From Pochonia chlamydosporia 170 (lineage: Eukaryota > Ascomycota > Sordariomycetes > Hypocreales > Clavicipitaceae): 64,000 nt of DNA. Shown here one piece after another: positions 1-10,161 of the stretch (the first letter of the stretch is position 1; every line of letters begins with the position of its first letter). Below the pieces are notes generated by a model, which saw only the letters and a list, made by a program, of their open reading frames with translations, searched no databases and was not told where the DNA came from. The stretch covers positions 2,356,001 through 2,420,000 of the forward strand of contig NC_035791.1 of NCBI RefSeq assembly GCF_001653235.2. Reading direction: 5' to 3'. The position numbers and the translations under genes are program-made.

Positions 1-388
1 TATATAAATTAATGTTTATAATTTAAGTTTAATTATTTTTCTAAATTAAAAATTATACTAACAATATAATAATAAATTAATTATTAAATATTATAGTTAG
101 ATTTTCCATATAGTAGATTAAAGCATATAATGATAAAATTAGTTATATACTTATTATAATAGTAAATTAATTATTTACTTAATAATATAATTATTATAAT
201 AGAAATAACTAAATTCAAAATCTAATATTAAAAGGTCTAAATATTTTAAAAATCTAATATAACTCTCTTTAATATTAGAAATACTAATATAAAAAAAGCT
301 TAATATTTATAATTAGATTTTTTTATAAGCTATAAGAATTTTTATTTATTTAATAGTATTTATTTAATTAATATAGTTAATTTTACTA
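1..388. repeat. AT-rich, RIP-like block at left edge
   Basis: Roughly nine bases in ten are A or T, with long runs rich in TA and TAA. No open frame of useful length is present. The composition switches abruptly to ordinary balanced sequence at about 385-395, within the 'actagctagctgctcgg' stretch. In filamentous ascomycetes such blocks are usually remnants of transposons mutated by RIP. That origin is inferred from composition and the sharp edge; no transposon family can be recognised. The block runs off the window, so its true length is unknown. Confidence 0.75.
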
Positions 389-2837
389 GCTAGCTGCTCG
401 GTGGAGTGGTCTGCCCGCTGCAGTGGTCAGCACCACTTTAGGTGGTGCGAAGGAAATCTGAGCAAGCTAAAGTGGGGCGTGGCACGAGTACCGGGCTGGG
501 CTGGGAACAAGGTCTTGCTTGACCAGTGGGGACCAAAGATGTGCCTTTCTCGGCTTCTTCATTTCAATGACTTGAAAGCTTATCCTGGTGTCGCTCCGAC
601 TGGGCTTGATATGCTCCAGTCAATTGGTTGACAGTCCTCGTCGTGGGCTAAAATGCAGGCCGTCGTAAAAACCGCCCAACTTGCTGAAAAAGGAACAGTA
701 ATCCGTGATCTGTGACAAGATGGTGCCGCCAAAATGTCAAGACTGAGGAATTGTGTGGTCGTAATTGATGCTTTCTATCTGCAGCTGAGGTCCAGCTATT
801 GAAGCCAATGATGTAAAGTAACATGGCAAAAAAACAAAAAAATTATGGTGGCATAGTATCAACTGGGAGGACGGGGTCTCGTTCAGCTGCGAGAAATGTG
901 CCGTACGGTGCCGTACTGTACCAAAACGCCTGGCAGTCAATATTTATTTGTTGTTGATGTTCCGTCCAGGGTGGCTATTCAGAGTGATGAGGCATTCAAT
1001 GTTGTTTGCATCCGGAATACGGAGTAGACCGTGGCCATTTTGCATGTGTCATTAGAAGCTGCAGCTTCCAGTGGAATGTCCCGGGCGTAAGGGAGAGCTG
1101 CCGCCTAGCAACGTGCTGGAAAACGCAACATTTGAACTGGAACCTGGTGGCTTGAGCGCTGGGCCTAGCAGAGACATTCGAGCTCCAGCAACATGCAGTG
1201 AAGCTCCAGCGCGCTCCAGTTAAAAACCTGTACCTGGATCCATTGAGTTGGCGGAGCCACCGCCAAGTCCCACCGGACACGGGTGTCAGTGTTTCATGCA
1301 GTTTTCTTCTGGGAGCGGAGCTGAAAACAAGAGGAAACTGACTGGATTTTCCCGAGCTTTCTCACATCGGTAAGGTAGAGAGCAAAACAGGAAGGCCGTC
1401 TGTGCTTTTTATCGCAGGCTAGCTGAGCTTCGTCAATGATACCGGGCTCTAGCCCAGGAGTTTCTCAGCTAGGCGCCTCGAATCTTCCAGGCTGAGTTTC
1501 AACTAAATGCACGACTCAGTCTGTGCCATTGTTAGAAGAAGACAGCCAGTGCCCAACCCTCTCCAATCGGATGGCTTGGGCGGGCCATCATCGTGGCAGG
1601 TCTCAAGACTGGGAACTGGCTCCATGTCTTGCCTTGCCCTCGCCCTCCAAGGCTCTTACCCTGGCACCAAAGAACTTTGGAAGACAGGGCCGTTGCTGCT
1701 AATCAGCGCCAGCTAGCAGGTACGTACTCCGTCGTGCGCAACGTGTCCCAGGTGGCTCTTACCTGCATCTGCCGTGTCGCGTCCTTGTTTCCCCTGTGCT
1801 CCCCCCCTCACGGTGGCTCCTTCCCCGCCCACCAACGGCCAGGCCCACAGCACCTTTCCTCGACCCATGTCTGGTCTGCAAATGCAAGGAAGCTTGTTCC
1901 TGGCAACTTGCAATACCAGATGTTCGGCTTTCTCGACTCAAACGGTCCAGGTTGATGAAAGGTGCTCGAGTGTACCATCTTCCTCCGACTGATGCTTGCA
2001 CGCGACTAATTCCATGCGATTCTGACGCGTTTACTTGGAGCTGAAGTTTTTTTTTTTTTTACTATTAGTTCATGGGTATGGCCGGCAATTTGTTTGCCTC
2101 GCTTGATGATTTCTCCTCTCTCCTGCCCTTCCTCCATTTCTTATACCTACATACTGCAAAATATTTGACGGATCCATGGCTTTCTTCACGACTGGGTCTT
2201 TGACAAGCCAAAACCTGGACCACCACCGCTTCCCACTCAGTTTACATTCCAATGCCCCGGGCGTTAATCAAGCCTTGCTCTAATATTCCTATTGCGTACC
2301 TCCGACCGGACCACGAGAACTGATTGTCGTACGGACGGACCAAAGCCGTCTTTGTGTCATCTGAGCTGGAGCCCACTCTCTTTGTCACAATACTTATTGG
2401 CACCCCACAGCCAACGGGTTTGTTTGTAAATACAAAACATTGCCAATCACCGCTCTTTGATGATATTTTATTTTGCAACCCTTCGAAGCACTAGATTCGA
2501 TATTGAAGCGGAGGATTCACTCGTTGATCTACAGTATCAATTTGCTACCAATTCCTCAATCATCTTCTACCACTGAGAGAGAAATCGTCACGACTGTTGC
2601 GGAGTCATCACGACTTGATGGCTCCCACTTACACAATACTTTGCGACACAATCATAACAACTAATACGACCGCCCAGAAGGCTCAATTCGACGAGAAACG
2701 ATCATAGACGTCGAAAAAGTTCCGAAAAGCAAAATTTACTTGCGCTTTGGTTTCTTAACCGCGAACTGACAATCGTCTTACATAATATTCCACAATTTCA
2801 CCAACTTGGGAGGCTTCAATAGCTTGCCTGTCTCATC
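389..2837. other. Spacer without a supportable gene
   Basis: Between the AT-rich block and the first gene there are only short open frames in all six phases with no recognisable domains. Visible items are one TACGGAGTA copy at 1018-1026, a run of 14 T at 2047-2060, and a pyrimidine/AC-rich leader just before the gene at 2838. The last few hundred bases are probably the promoter and 5' leader of that gene. Confidence 0.5.
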
Positions 2838-4217
2838 ATGACCCGCTCCGGATTTTTGCTCATTGTCTCCGGGACTCTAGCCGTGCTTGCAACATCCGCC
2901 TCAATATGCCTCGAAGTTGTTTCTGGCGTCTACGCGGAAAGCAAATCCAAATTGCTCATCACATGCAGTATAGGCGCGGCCTTTGAGTCCGTCATGCTGC
3001 TGGTGTTTGGTGCGCTGGGCATCTCGCAAGTCCTTCGGACAAAAGTACCAATGTCCTGGATAAGCTCACGGCCTGCTTTCGTCTGTCAACTCTTTGGTTG
3101 CACAGCGGCCTTTATTCCTTCTGCCGTTGCCTTGGGCTACCTACGAGAGTGGACAACAAATGATGATGGCCGCCTTGCAACTGACAGCCGCCAGAAGCTC
3201 TTCATTGGCTCAGCGGTAGCTGTGTCCTTTGCTACCATTTTCCAATTTGGCTTCATCATTTTCCACTTCTTAGCAAGCCGTGATATTACTCTCGGGACGG
3301 CATCCTCCTTCCATTCAAGTGAGGAGGGCCGTAAGATGAATATCAAGTCCATTCGATACAGCCGAACATTTATCGGGACCAACACGCAAGAAATGGCGAC
3401 GACCACAATTATGGAGTCGTCCCTAGCGACACCAGAGAATCTGTCCATGGGACCAATCGACTTTTTAAAGGCATCCATGTCGCAGGCCATGCGGCCCACA
3501 TCGTCGCGAACCAAATTATTGGAATCAGAGAGGCGACGACCAAAATCCTCTGACTCGATGCCAACTCGCAAGAGTTCAGACACATCCTTCGATTCTTGGG
3601 ACACCTCATCTGTCGACGCCCATAATCGTCAAGTCGTTATGGAAATGTCATCTCCTACCACACTCAAGAGGGGTCTAGAGACAATTCCAGCCAGTCCTTC
3701 GGGGAGTCGTTCTCCCAGCCGGCCAGGTACTCCTCTAGATATGGAATTGGAGCCGCCACGTATGCTGTATAGGGCAGAGAGCTACAGCTCAAGTATATTA
3801 TCACAACAAGATCTACGCAGACTTACACCAGACAGCTCTGTAAATGAGCTGCACATTCACCCTCTTTTCCGGTCTGACTCTCCAACACCGCCTCCCACAG
3901 CAAGCCCTGGTACAAGCGTTTTGGCCGCTCCGCATGCGGGGAGGGTGATCTCACGTCAAAGCAGCATGCAATCCATGAGGCGCCTTCGAAGTGGGAGCTT
4001 ACCGGCAGCTCACAGCCCACTTATACGTCAGACGAGTTTTGACAGCTTGAAGCCGACCAGGTTGAGAGATGACGGAGATGTTGGCAGAAAGAGTGCCGAC
4101 CCGCAGAGCGAGCGCAAAATGACACCGCCCGTGCCAGAATGGCTGTTAAGCCCGGCCATGAAGGCTAGCCTCGAATCCTTCAAGGAGCAGAAACAAGGAG
4201 ATGGCGAAGAAAAATAA
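2838..4217 (+). CDS. Conserved fungal four-TM membrane protein of unknown function
   Basis: Single-exon gene of 459 residues, starting at the first ATG of the frame. The N-terminal third holds four hydrophobic segments at about residues 5-25, 40-62, 79-101 and 120-146. The loop between the third and fourth contains Asp, Arg and Lys residues. From about residue 150 to the end the protein is polar, rich in Ser, Thr, Pro and Arg, and lacks hydrophobic stretches. This looks like a long disordered cytosolic tail with many possible phosphorylation sites. I do not recognise the family. The layout (small tetraspan head plus disordered tail) resembles fungal cortical membrane proteins, but no signature motif supports naming it. 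The frame is clean, with no sign of decay or missed introns. Confidence 0.8.
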   Translation: MTRSGFLLIVSGTLAVLATSASICLEVVSGVYAESKSKLLITCSIGAAFESVMLLVFGALGISQVLRTKVPMSWISSRPAFVCQLFGCTAAFIPSAVALGYLREWTTNDDGRLATDSRQKLFIGSAVAVSFATIFQFGFIIFHFLASRDITLGTASSFHSSEEGRKMNIKSIRYSRTFIGTNTQEMATTTIMESSLATPENLSMGPIDFLKASMSQAMRPTSSRTKLLESERRRPKSSDSMPTRKSSDTSFDSWDTSSVDAHNRQVVMEMSSPTTLKRGLETIPASPSGSRSPSRPGTPLDMELEPPRMLYRAESYSSSILSQQDLRRLTPDSSVNELHIHPLFRSDSPTPPPTASPGTSVLAAPHAGRVISRQSSMQSMRRLRSGSLPAAHSPLIRQTSFDSLKPTRLRDDGDVGRKSADPQSERKMTPPVPEWLLSPAMKASLESFKEQKQGDGEEK

Positions 4218-5790
4218 TGGCGGCAAAAGAAACGACGTGATGATGTTGATGATGATGAATGGATTTTTCCTTATGTCGATATGGCGACTAGCGATTTTGA
4301 TTTGATTTTGATGTGAATGCTTTCACTTTATAGTTCCGTTTGTTGGAGTATAATGAGGAGACGAGACTGAGGTGCGAACCTCGCCATGTGGATACGACCT
4401 TTGAGTATATTTTGTATAAAGAGCGAGGCGTTGTACTTAGAGATGATGGGATACGTATTTCAAACGGACATAACCGGGGCCTTTGTTGTACCGGTGGTTT
4501 ATGAGGCAGAATATACAAAGCTATTTTGCAGATGGCTACTTGATCACACCAACTTGTCAGTGTTGTTATGTGGGATACGGTTTGTGGGTGTCCACAGTAG
4601 AGGTCGCCACAGGTGTGAATCTCAAGATTGTTGGACAAGAAAGAGACCGACTGATCGGAGAAGGGTCAGTGCTGGGCCTGCCAAACGGAATGTAAACAAA
4701 CAGAACAATTGCAGTAATTACAACAATTTAAATCCCGAACTGTCGATTACAAACCCGCCTTTGGCTGCCTAAGATGACGCCATGACCAGGCATCCAGTGC
4801 CTTGCCCTTCGAATTGCGTCCATATTTGTGGCAGACTCTCCACGGCCCCGCCCTAGGGCCAATACTTAGATGGGCTGCATGTGTGTACGGTACAGTATTC
4901 AGAGTTAATGTGTTCGCTTCTTCTTTTGCTTTTGACCGAAATAGATGGTACATCGATGCTTCAACATGTTTGGTAAGTTGCACAAAGTAGGGTATTGAGT
5001 GGTTCATGGAGTATCACAACAAAACAAAGCGCCACCGCCACGTTTTCTCCTCGGACATTGTATCAACCTATCGTGAAGGTCGGACCGCCGTCTTTGGGGA
5101 TGTTTTTCATTCGCCACAGCGCAGCCTGGTTGCTTGTGTTTGTGCAGCCGTGTCCGTCTGTGATGTCTATAGGGCGGTCGTGTGGTGGGGTCTAATTGTA
5201 GATTTGACTCGAATCTGTGCCCGATGTCGAGCTGTGAATTCTGCAGAATGGAGGTTAGTACGGAGTACGGCAGCATCCATTGATGTCATCTCTGTGTCTG
5301 TGGTGAAGACTGTGGTGAGCACAAAATGACTGGCTGCAAAGGGATGCAGTGTTCACGTCAACGGTTCTCGAATGTCTTTATACAACGCTGTGCTGTGCTG
5401 TGCTGTGCTTTGCTTTGCTGTGCAGTTTTGAGGTTCACTCAATCTTCCACCTGATTGAATACATGCATGTATGGAGGATGTCCAGGTCCATGTCTATGTC
5501 CATGTCCACGGCCAAATCGCCAGGCCCTTTCAATGCTGACCCCACTTCGCCAACCAGCCAGCCAGCCAGTTGAGTCCACAAAGAGTCTGGTCTGCTCAAG
5601 TGGTCTGGTCAGGTCGCCAGCTTCAAAGTCCATCTCTAGCCAACCATTGCTTCCGTCATCGTTGCCATCTTCCTTCTCCTCCAACCTCAACCGCCCTCGC
5701 TCGCACGAAACATTACTACTGGGACACCTAGATCTCTCTGACGACTCTCCCTCATTTCGCAGCCGTCCTGCTGCATCTCTTCTGCCCATC
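4218..5790. other. Spacer and rad23 upstream region
   Basis: No gene is supported here. It contains TACGGAGTA at 5259-5267, a pentanucleotide TGTGC microsatellite at 5387-5423, and GTCTGGT copies near 5583 and 5602. A pyrimidine-rich tract at about 5640-5780 leads into the rad23 ATG. CT-rich tracts of this kind are typical of filamentous-fungal core promoters, so 5600-5790 is probably the rad23 promoter and leader. Confidence 0.5.
5387..5423. repeat. TGTGC pentanucleotide microsatellite
   Basis: Tandem TGTGC/TTTGC units, about seven in a row with two T-for-G variants, about 370 bp upstream of the rad23 start codon and outside any supported exon. Confidence 0.85.
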
Positions 5791-7405
5791 ATGAAGGTCA
5801 CTTTCAGAGTAGGTTTTGGATTCCCCGCCACCTCTCCAGCTTACTTGAGGCATCCGCCTTGGGCACAGTGGTCTGAGCTGCGTAGCCACAAGGCCTGGAT
5901 ATCGACGCCGGGCTTCGGCGTACGTCTTAAAATACATGGCTAACTGTTGGCTTTTGCGCAGGATCTGAAACAACAGAAGTTCGTCCTCGAGGTCGAACCT
6001 ACCGACCTGGTATGTCCACCTACCCACGATATGTTCGACACCTCGATATCGACTCGTTGCCACTTGTCGGCGTACATTGGGCTGACTTGGATATATGATA
6101 GATCTCCGCTGTCAAAGAGAAAATCTCTGGAGAGAAGGGATGGGATCCCAAGCATCAAAAGCTCATCTATTCCGGTTCGACATTGAATTTGCCCGAGAGA
6201 ATAAAATTGCTCTGTTTCTGACCCTAATTTAGGCAAAATCTTGAAGGATGATGAGACTGTCGCTTCCTACAATATTGAGGAGAAGGGCTTTGTTGTCTGC
6301 ATGGTGAACAAGGTATATTGGAATTTTGATGCTGAATTTTGGCTTTTCACGAACGAGACTAACATAACCTCAGCCCAAAGAGAAGCCCGCACCTGCCGCT
6401 GAGTCTTCAACTGCTGCTCCTCCGGCCACTCCCGCCCAGCCTGTTACCAATACTCCGGCTGCTCCAGCTGCTCCCGCCCAGTCTTCCACTACTCAGTCTG
6501 CAGCTCCGGCTACCCCGACTCCGCAACGTTCTGGCGAAGCTGGTGGCGAGACTGGGTCAGGCTTGGCTATGGGTGCTGAGCGTGCTGAGGCGATCGCAAA
6601 CATGGAGGCTATGGGATTCGAGAGGAGTCAGATCGAGGCTGCCATGCGCGCGGCCTTCAACAACCCTGACCGAGCCGTTGAATATCTCTTGAATGTGAGT
6701 GTTTCAGGGACCCAAAGAATATGTAGCATGGCGCATGTCTAACCTGTCCACAGGGTATTCCCGAGAACATCCAACAGGAACAACAGGCTAGACAAGCCGC
6801 CGCAGCGGCCCCAACACAGTCTGCCCCAGCTGCTCAAGAGGGGGGCGATGATGATGGAGGCGTCAATCTTTTCGACCTTGCTGCGCAGGCTGGCGGTGGT
6901 GGTCGTGGAGGGAGCGGCGGCGGTAACGCTGCAGCCGCAGCAGCTCAGGGTGGTGCTGATTTGGGCAATCTGGACTTCCTCAGACATAACCCTCAGTTTC
7001 AGCAGCTGCGTCAGGTCGTCCAACAGCAACCACAAATGCTCGAGCCTATTTTGCAACAACTCGGCGCTGGTAACCCACAGCTTGCGCAGTTAATTGCCGC
7101 CAACCCCGACCAGTTCCTTCACCTTCTCGGTGAAAGTGCCGACGATGACGTTCCCCTGCCTCCTGGCGCCCAGGCTATCTCGGTGACGGAGGAAGAGCGC
7201 GATGCTATTGAGCGGGTGAGCTGACATCCTCTATCAGCCGAGTTTGTCCGTAGATGTCATGTGTGCTAACAGAAAATAGCTATGTCGCCTTGGCTTCGAC
7301 CGTGACCAGGCCATTCAAGCCTACTTTGCCTGTGACAAAAACGAAGAACTCGCCGCCAACTTCCTATTCGACCAACCTGACGACGATGAACCCCCTACGA
7401 ACTAA
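5791..7405 (+). CDS. rad23: UV excision repair protein Rad23 (proteasome ubiquitin receptor)
   Basis: Seven exons: 5791-5808, 5962-6009, 6102-6174, 6233-6312, 6374-6694, 6754-7215, 7280-7405. They join in frame to 375 residues. The first exon codes only MKVTFR, and the family start MKVTF plus DLKQQKF fixes the ATG. Domains are an N-terminal ubiquitin-like domain (about 1-73), an Ala/Pro/Thr-rich linker, UBA1 (about 138-180, with [16 protein letters not shown]), an XPC/Rad4-binding STI1-type domain (253-305, starting [10 protein letters not shown]) and UBA2 (321-367, with [18 protein letters not shown]). Rad23 proteins carry polyubiquitylated substrates to the proteasome and stabilise Rad4/XPC in nucleotide excision repair. 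All four expected domains are present. The gene is convergent with bdp1, with 572 bp between stop codons. Intron crowding at the 5' end is common for conserved fungal genes. Confidence in identity is very high; exact splice borders are read by eye. Confidence 0.96.
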
Positions 7406-7977
7406 GGAGGTGTTGATATATAGGTGTCGGGTAAGAGGAACAATGACAACGACGGTGGAAAGCAGACGCACTCACGAGCGCTTGTTATGATTATGAAAAC
7501 CAAACTCTCAACGACGGGGATGTCAATAGCCGGTAGGAAGGAGTTTAATGTCACGATTCCAAAGGGGGGGTTACAATGGTGGAGGAAGATTTAGCTGGTT
7601 CAACCGGGAAGTGGGATGCCTCCTTTCCTTTTTAAATCAAGGCAAGAAAGTAGTTTTGGTGAAAGGGGTAGGATACGTGCAGGTGGCGGTGGTTTGAGGC
7701 CATGGGCTGCATAGGCACATTAGGTTGATTTATTTATTGGCCAAGAATATTTCGACAGTGAATGAATTTGCAGTCTTCCCACTATCAAATAATGTCAGCC
7801 GATGGTTCATGCACTCACTGGTGAAGCGTGACACTATATTCAAATGTTTTGTATGTGATATCTGATAACCTTCAAACTCCATGCTCAATTCAAGCAAAGC
7901 AAAATAAACCACCTTGGGTATCATGACCAAATGCTCAGCAATCACCATCCTCAAAACGTTGCCCTATCTCAAGTACA
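7406..7977. other. Convergent intergenic region rad23 / bdp1
   Basis: Tail-to-tail spacer holding the 3' untranslated regions and terminators of both neighbours. No open frame of interest and no repeat family was seen. Confidence 0.6.
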
Positions 7978-9696
7978 TCATTCCCCAGTGATAGGCTCCC
8001 CATTCAAACCGTACTGGATACTCTGCTTTCCCTTCTTCTTCCCCTTGCGCTTCTTCTTGAAATCACCCTCCTCGCCGTCCTCATCCGCAAACAACTCCTC
8101 CTTCTTCTTCCTCATAATCTCGGCCTGTTCATCCGCCAACCTCTGCCTCTCTGCTTCATAACCCTCCTGGATCTTGCGCTGCTCCGCCTCTATCGTCTCT
8201 ACGGATTCGAATTCTGCGCCGGTAAAGGCCCGATATTCGTCAATGTCCATCTTGGTGGTTTTTACGCCCATGACTGCCTCGTCTATGCGGTGGGGATTGT
8301 GCCGCTCCTCGCGATTGTACTTTAATTTGATGTGGCGGCGTTGCTTGCCGGGGAACATTTTGGAAATCATTTCGAATTCTGTGCCGAACATACGGAGACC
8401 ACGATAGAAGAGCTCCGTTTCGACATCCGTCCAGACATTCGGCCCTTTGAGCCTGGAGGTGTTCATGAAGGAGGAGGAGGTGATAAGGCGCGTGAAGTCG
8501 TTTTCTTCAATGGTTTCCATGTCCTCGTTTGCGCGGGCGGCGGCTGCGCGGGCGTGACGGTCCATGACGAGGGAGGATTGGTCGACGACGATTTGGCCAT
8601 CGACGATGCGGAATTGAGGGCCTGCTGCTGCTGCGGACGGCGTGGTGGTGCTTCCTGGTGTGCCGCTCTTGGGTTTTGTCGTCGAGCCGTTGGTTGAGTC
8701 TGGGGCTGGGGATTGTACGCCAGAGACACCTGGATCACTGGGTGTGTCGCCGTCCTTTTCCAGCTTGGCTTTTAGACGGGCCTGACGTTCACGGTTGCGC
8801 AGTTCATCGTGACGACTGAACTTCTTGCCGATTCGTAGGTCCCGTGTCAAATCGGACATTTTGAGCTTTTGTAAATCGACGATTTGGTCTTCTGCATCGT
8901 CTGGCGTTAGGGACCGAGCGCGTCGGGAACTGGATCGAGATCCATTGGCATTGGGTGTGCTGGTTTTGCGTTTTCTTGGGGCCGGTGTTTCCGAGCTGTC
9001 GTCTTGTCGGGATGTTTTTCGCTGGCGTTTTTTGGGCCGTGACAGTTCACCTTCCGTTGCTGGCGTGGCGGCATCGGTGGTGTTCGTGGTTGTTGACTTT
9101 CTGGCAGAGGCCCTGGTTGATGTTCTGGTGACAGTTGTTGATTCTTCTGAGACGGCACCGGGAGTACTTTGGGCGGCTGTAGCTGGTTCTGTCAATTTCG
9201 GTACCGCAGCTTCCTCTGACTGCGGGGGCTGTTCTGGTGTTTCTATGGATGGCTGTGGAGGGGGTTTCGAGGCTGATTGCCGCCGCGTACGTGTGCTTGG
9301 GCCTGATTGTGATGGGGTAGCGGGAGTAACCTCTGAGCCAACACTCTTCTCTGCTGATGCCTCTGGTCGTATTTGTGGTCTAGAGCTGGACTCCAATTGT
9401 GACGATCGCCTTGTGGTTCGCCGAGTCGGTGCGACTGGTAATTCGTTTTCCAATCCTGTTGATTTCTCGACTGCGTCGTGAGAGCCCTTTTGAGAAATTT
9501 CGGGAGGGCCTGGTTTTTGCTCTATAATTTCCGACGCGACCTCTGGCGTAGACTCTGGAAGCTCATCAATCGTGGGCTGTGGTGGTTGGGGTGCTGCTGT
9601 TCTTGAGGTGGAAGGCGCCGGGCCGCTTCTTGGTCGTGCGACTGGAGCCTTGGGCTTGAAGGCGAGGCCGCCTTTCTTCTTGAACATAGAGCTCAT
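7978..9696 (-). CDS. bdp1: Transcription factor TFIIIB component B'' (Bdp1)
   Basis: Single exon, 572 residues, reading leftward. The ATG at 9696 gives MSSMFKKKGGLAFKPK, the conserved start of fungal Bdp1. The open frame extends three codons upstream but only through a TTG. The N-terminal half (to about 290) is a low-complexity Ser/Thr/Pro/Arg region. A conserved segment around 270-310 contains LKMSDLTRDLRIGKKFSRH. The extended SANT/Myb domain lies at about 420-470 (VWTDVETELFYRGLRMFGTEF, then KQRRHIKLKYNREERHNP). The C-terminus is Lys-rich. With TBP and Brf1, Bdp1 forms TFIIIB, which recruits RNA polymerase III to tRNA, 5S and U6 genes. The gene is head-to-head with bre1, 465 bp between start codons. 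Confidence 0.95.
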   Translation of the reverse strand: MSSMFKKKGGLAFKPKAPVARPRSGPAPSTSRTAAPQPPQPTIDELPESTPEVASEIIEQKPGPPEISQKGSHDAVEKSTGLENELPVAPTRRTTRRSSQLESSSRPQIRPEASAEKSVGSEVTPATPSQSGPSTRTRRQSASKPPPQPSIETPEQPPQSEEAAVPKLTEPATAAQSTPGAVSEESTTVTRTSTRASARKSTTTNTTDAATPATEGELSRPKKRQRKTSRQDDSSETPAPRKRKTSTPNANGSRSSSRRARSLTPDDAEDQIVDLQKLKMSDLTRDLRIGKKFSRHDELRNRERQARLKAKLEKDGDTPSDPGVSGVQSPAPDSTNGSTTKPKSGTPGSTTTPSAAAAGPQFRIVDGQIVVDQSSLVMDRHARAAAARANEDMETIEENDFTRLITSSSFMNTSRLKGPNVWTDVETELFYRGLRMFGTEFEMISKMFPGKQRRHIKLKYNREERHNPHRIDEAVMGVKTTKMDIDEYRAFTGAEFESVETIEAEQRKIQEGYEAERQRLADEQAEIMRKKKEELFADEDGEEGDFKKKRKGKKKGKQSIQYGLNGEPITGE

Positions 9697-10161
9697 CTTG
9701 AACAAGTAGTGTATATAAGCTTAGAGTAGGGAAACTAGCAATTGACAGCATTCCGTCCGCGCTGGACAAAATGAAGCAAACTTGGAAATGCGTCAGTCTG
9801 CCCTGGTGAGAGAAAATAAAGTGGGCTGTCGTGGAGTGTGACACAGGAGCGAAGTTTATCCGAGTGCAGCCATCGATAAGGTCACCCAAAAAGGCTTAGC
9901 GCGGGACTAGTCTCCTTTGGCTTGTGGCCATGCCTCTCTGATTTGCGAGTCGACTTCGAAATTTCAACTCCTGGCCACGATCACCTTCCCCCCATCACCA
10001 AACTCTTCCCCCAGAGGCAATTCTTCACGGAACTTGCTTGATGACAGCCCGCGCGGACTCAGCTGCAGGACGAGACGTGGCTCACGAGCGTAACAGCTAC
10101 CAAGCTCTCGCTCTGACAACTGAGTTTCTGTGAACCATCTCCTCGTTTGACGCGTTGTCTG
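9697..10161. promoter_or_regulatory. Divergent promoter region bdp1 / bre1
   Basis: A 465-bp head-to-head spacer must hold the promoters and leaders of both genes. A TATATAA string lies at 9712-9718, only 16 bp upstream of the bdp1 ATG and so too close to be an ordinary TATA box. Pyrimidine-rich tracts occur at about 9965-10015 on the plus strand, upstream of bre1. Shared regulation of the two genes is inferred from geometry alone. Confidence 0.55.

Noticed and set aside
401..631. 76-codon frame beside the AT-rich block
   Set aside because: Non-ATG start and no domain; probably chance.
8825..9481. 218-codon frame on the plus strand across bdp1
   Set aside because: Antisense shadow of the GC-rich low-complexity half of Bdp1.
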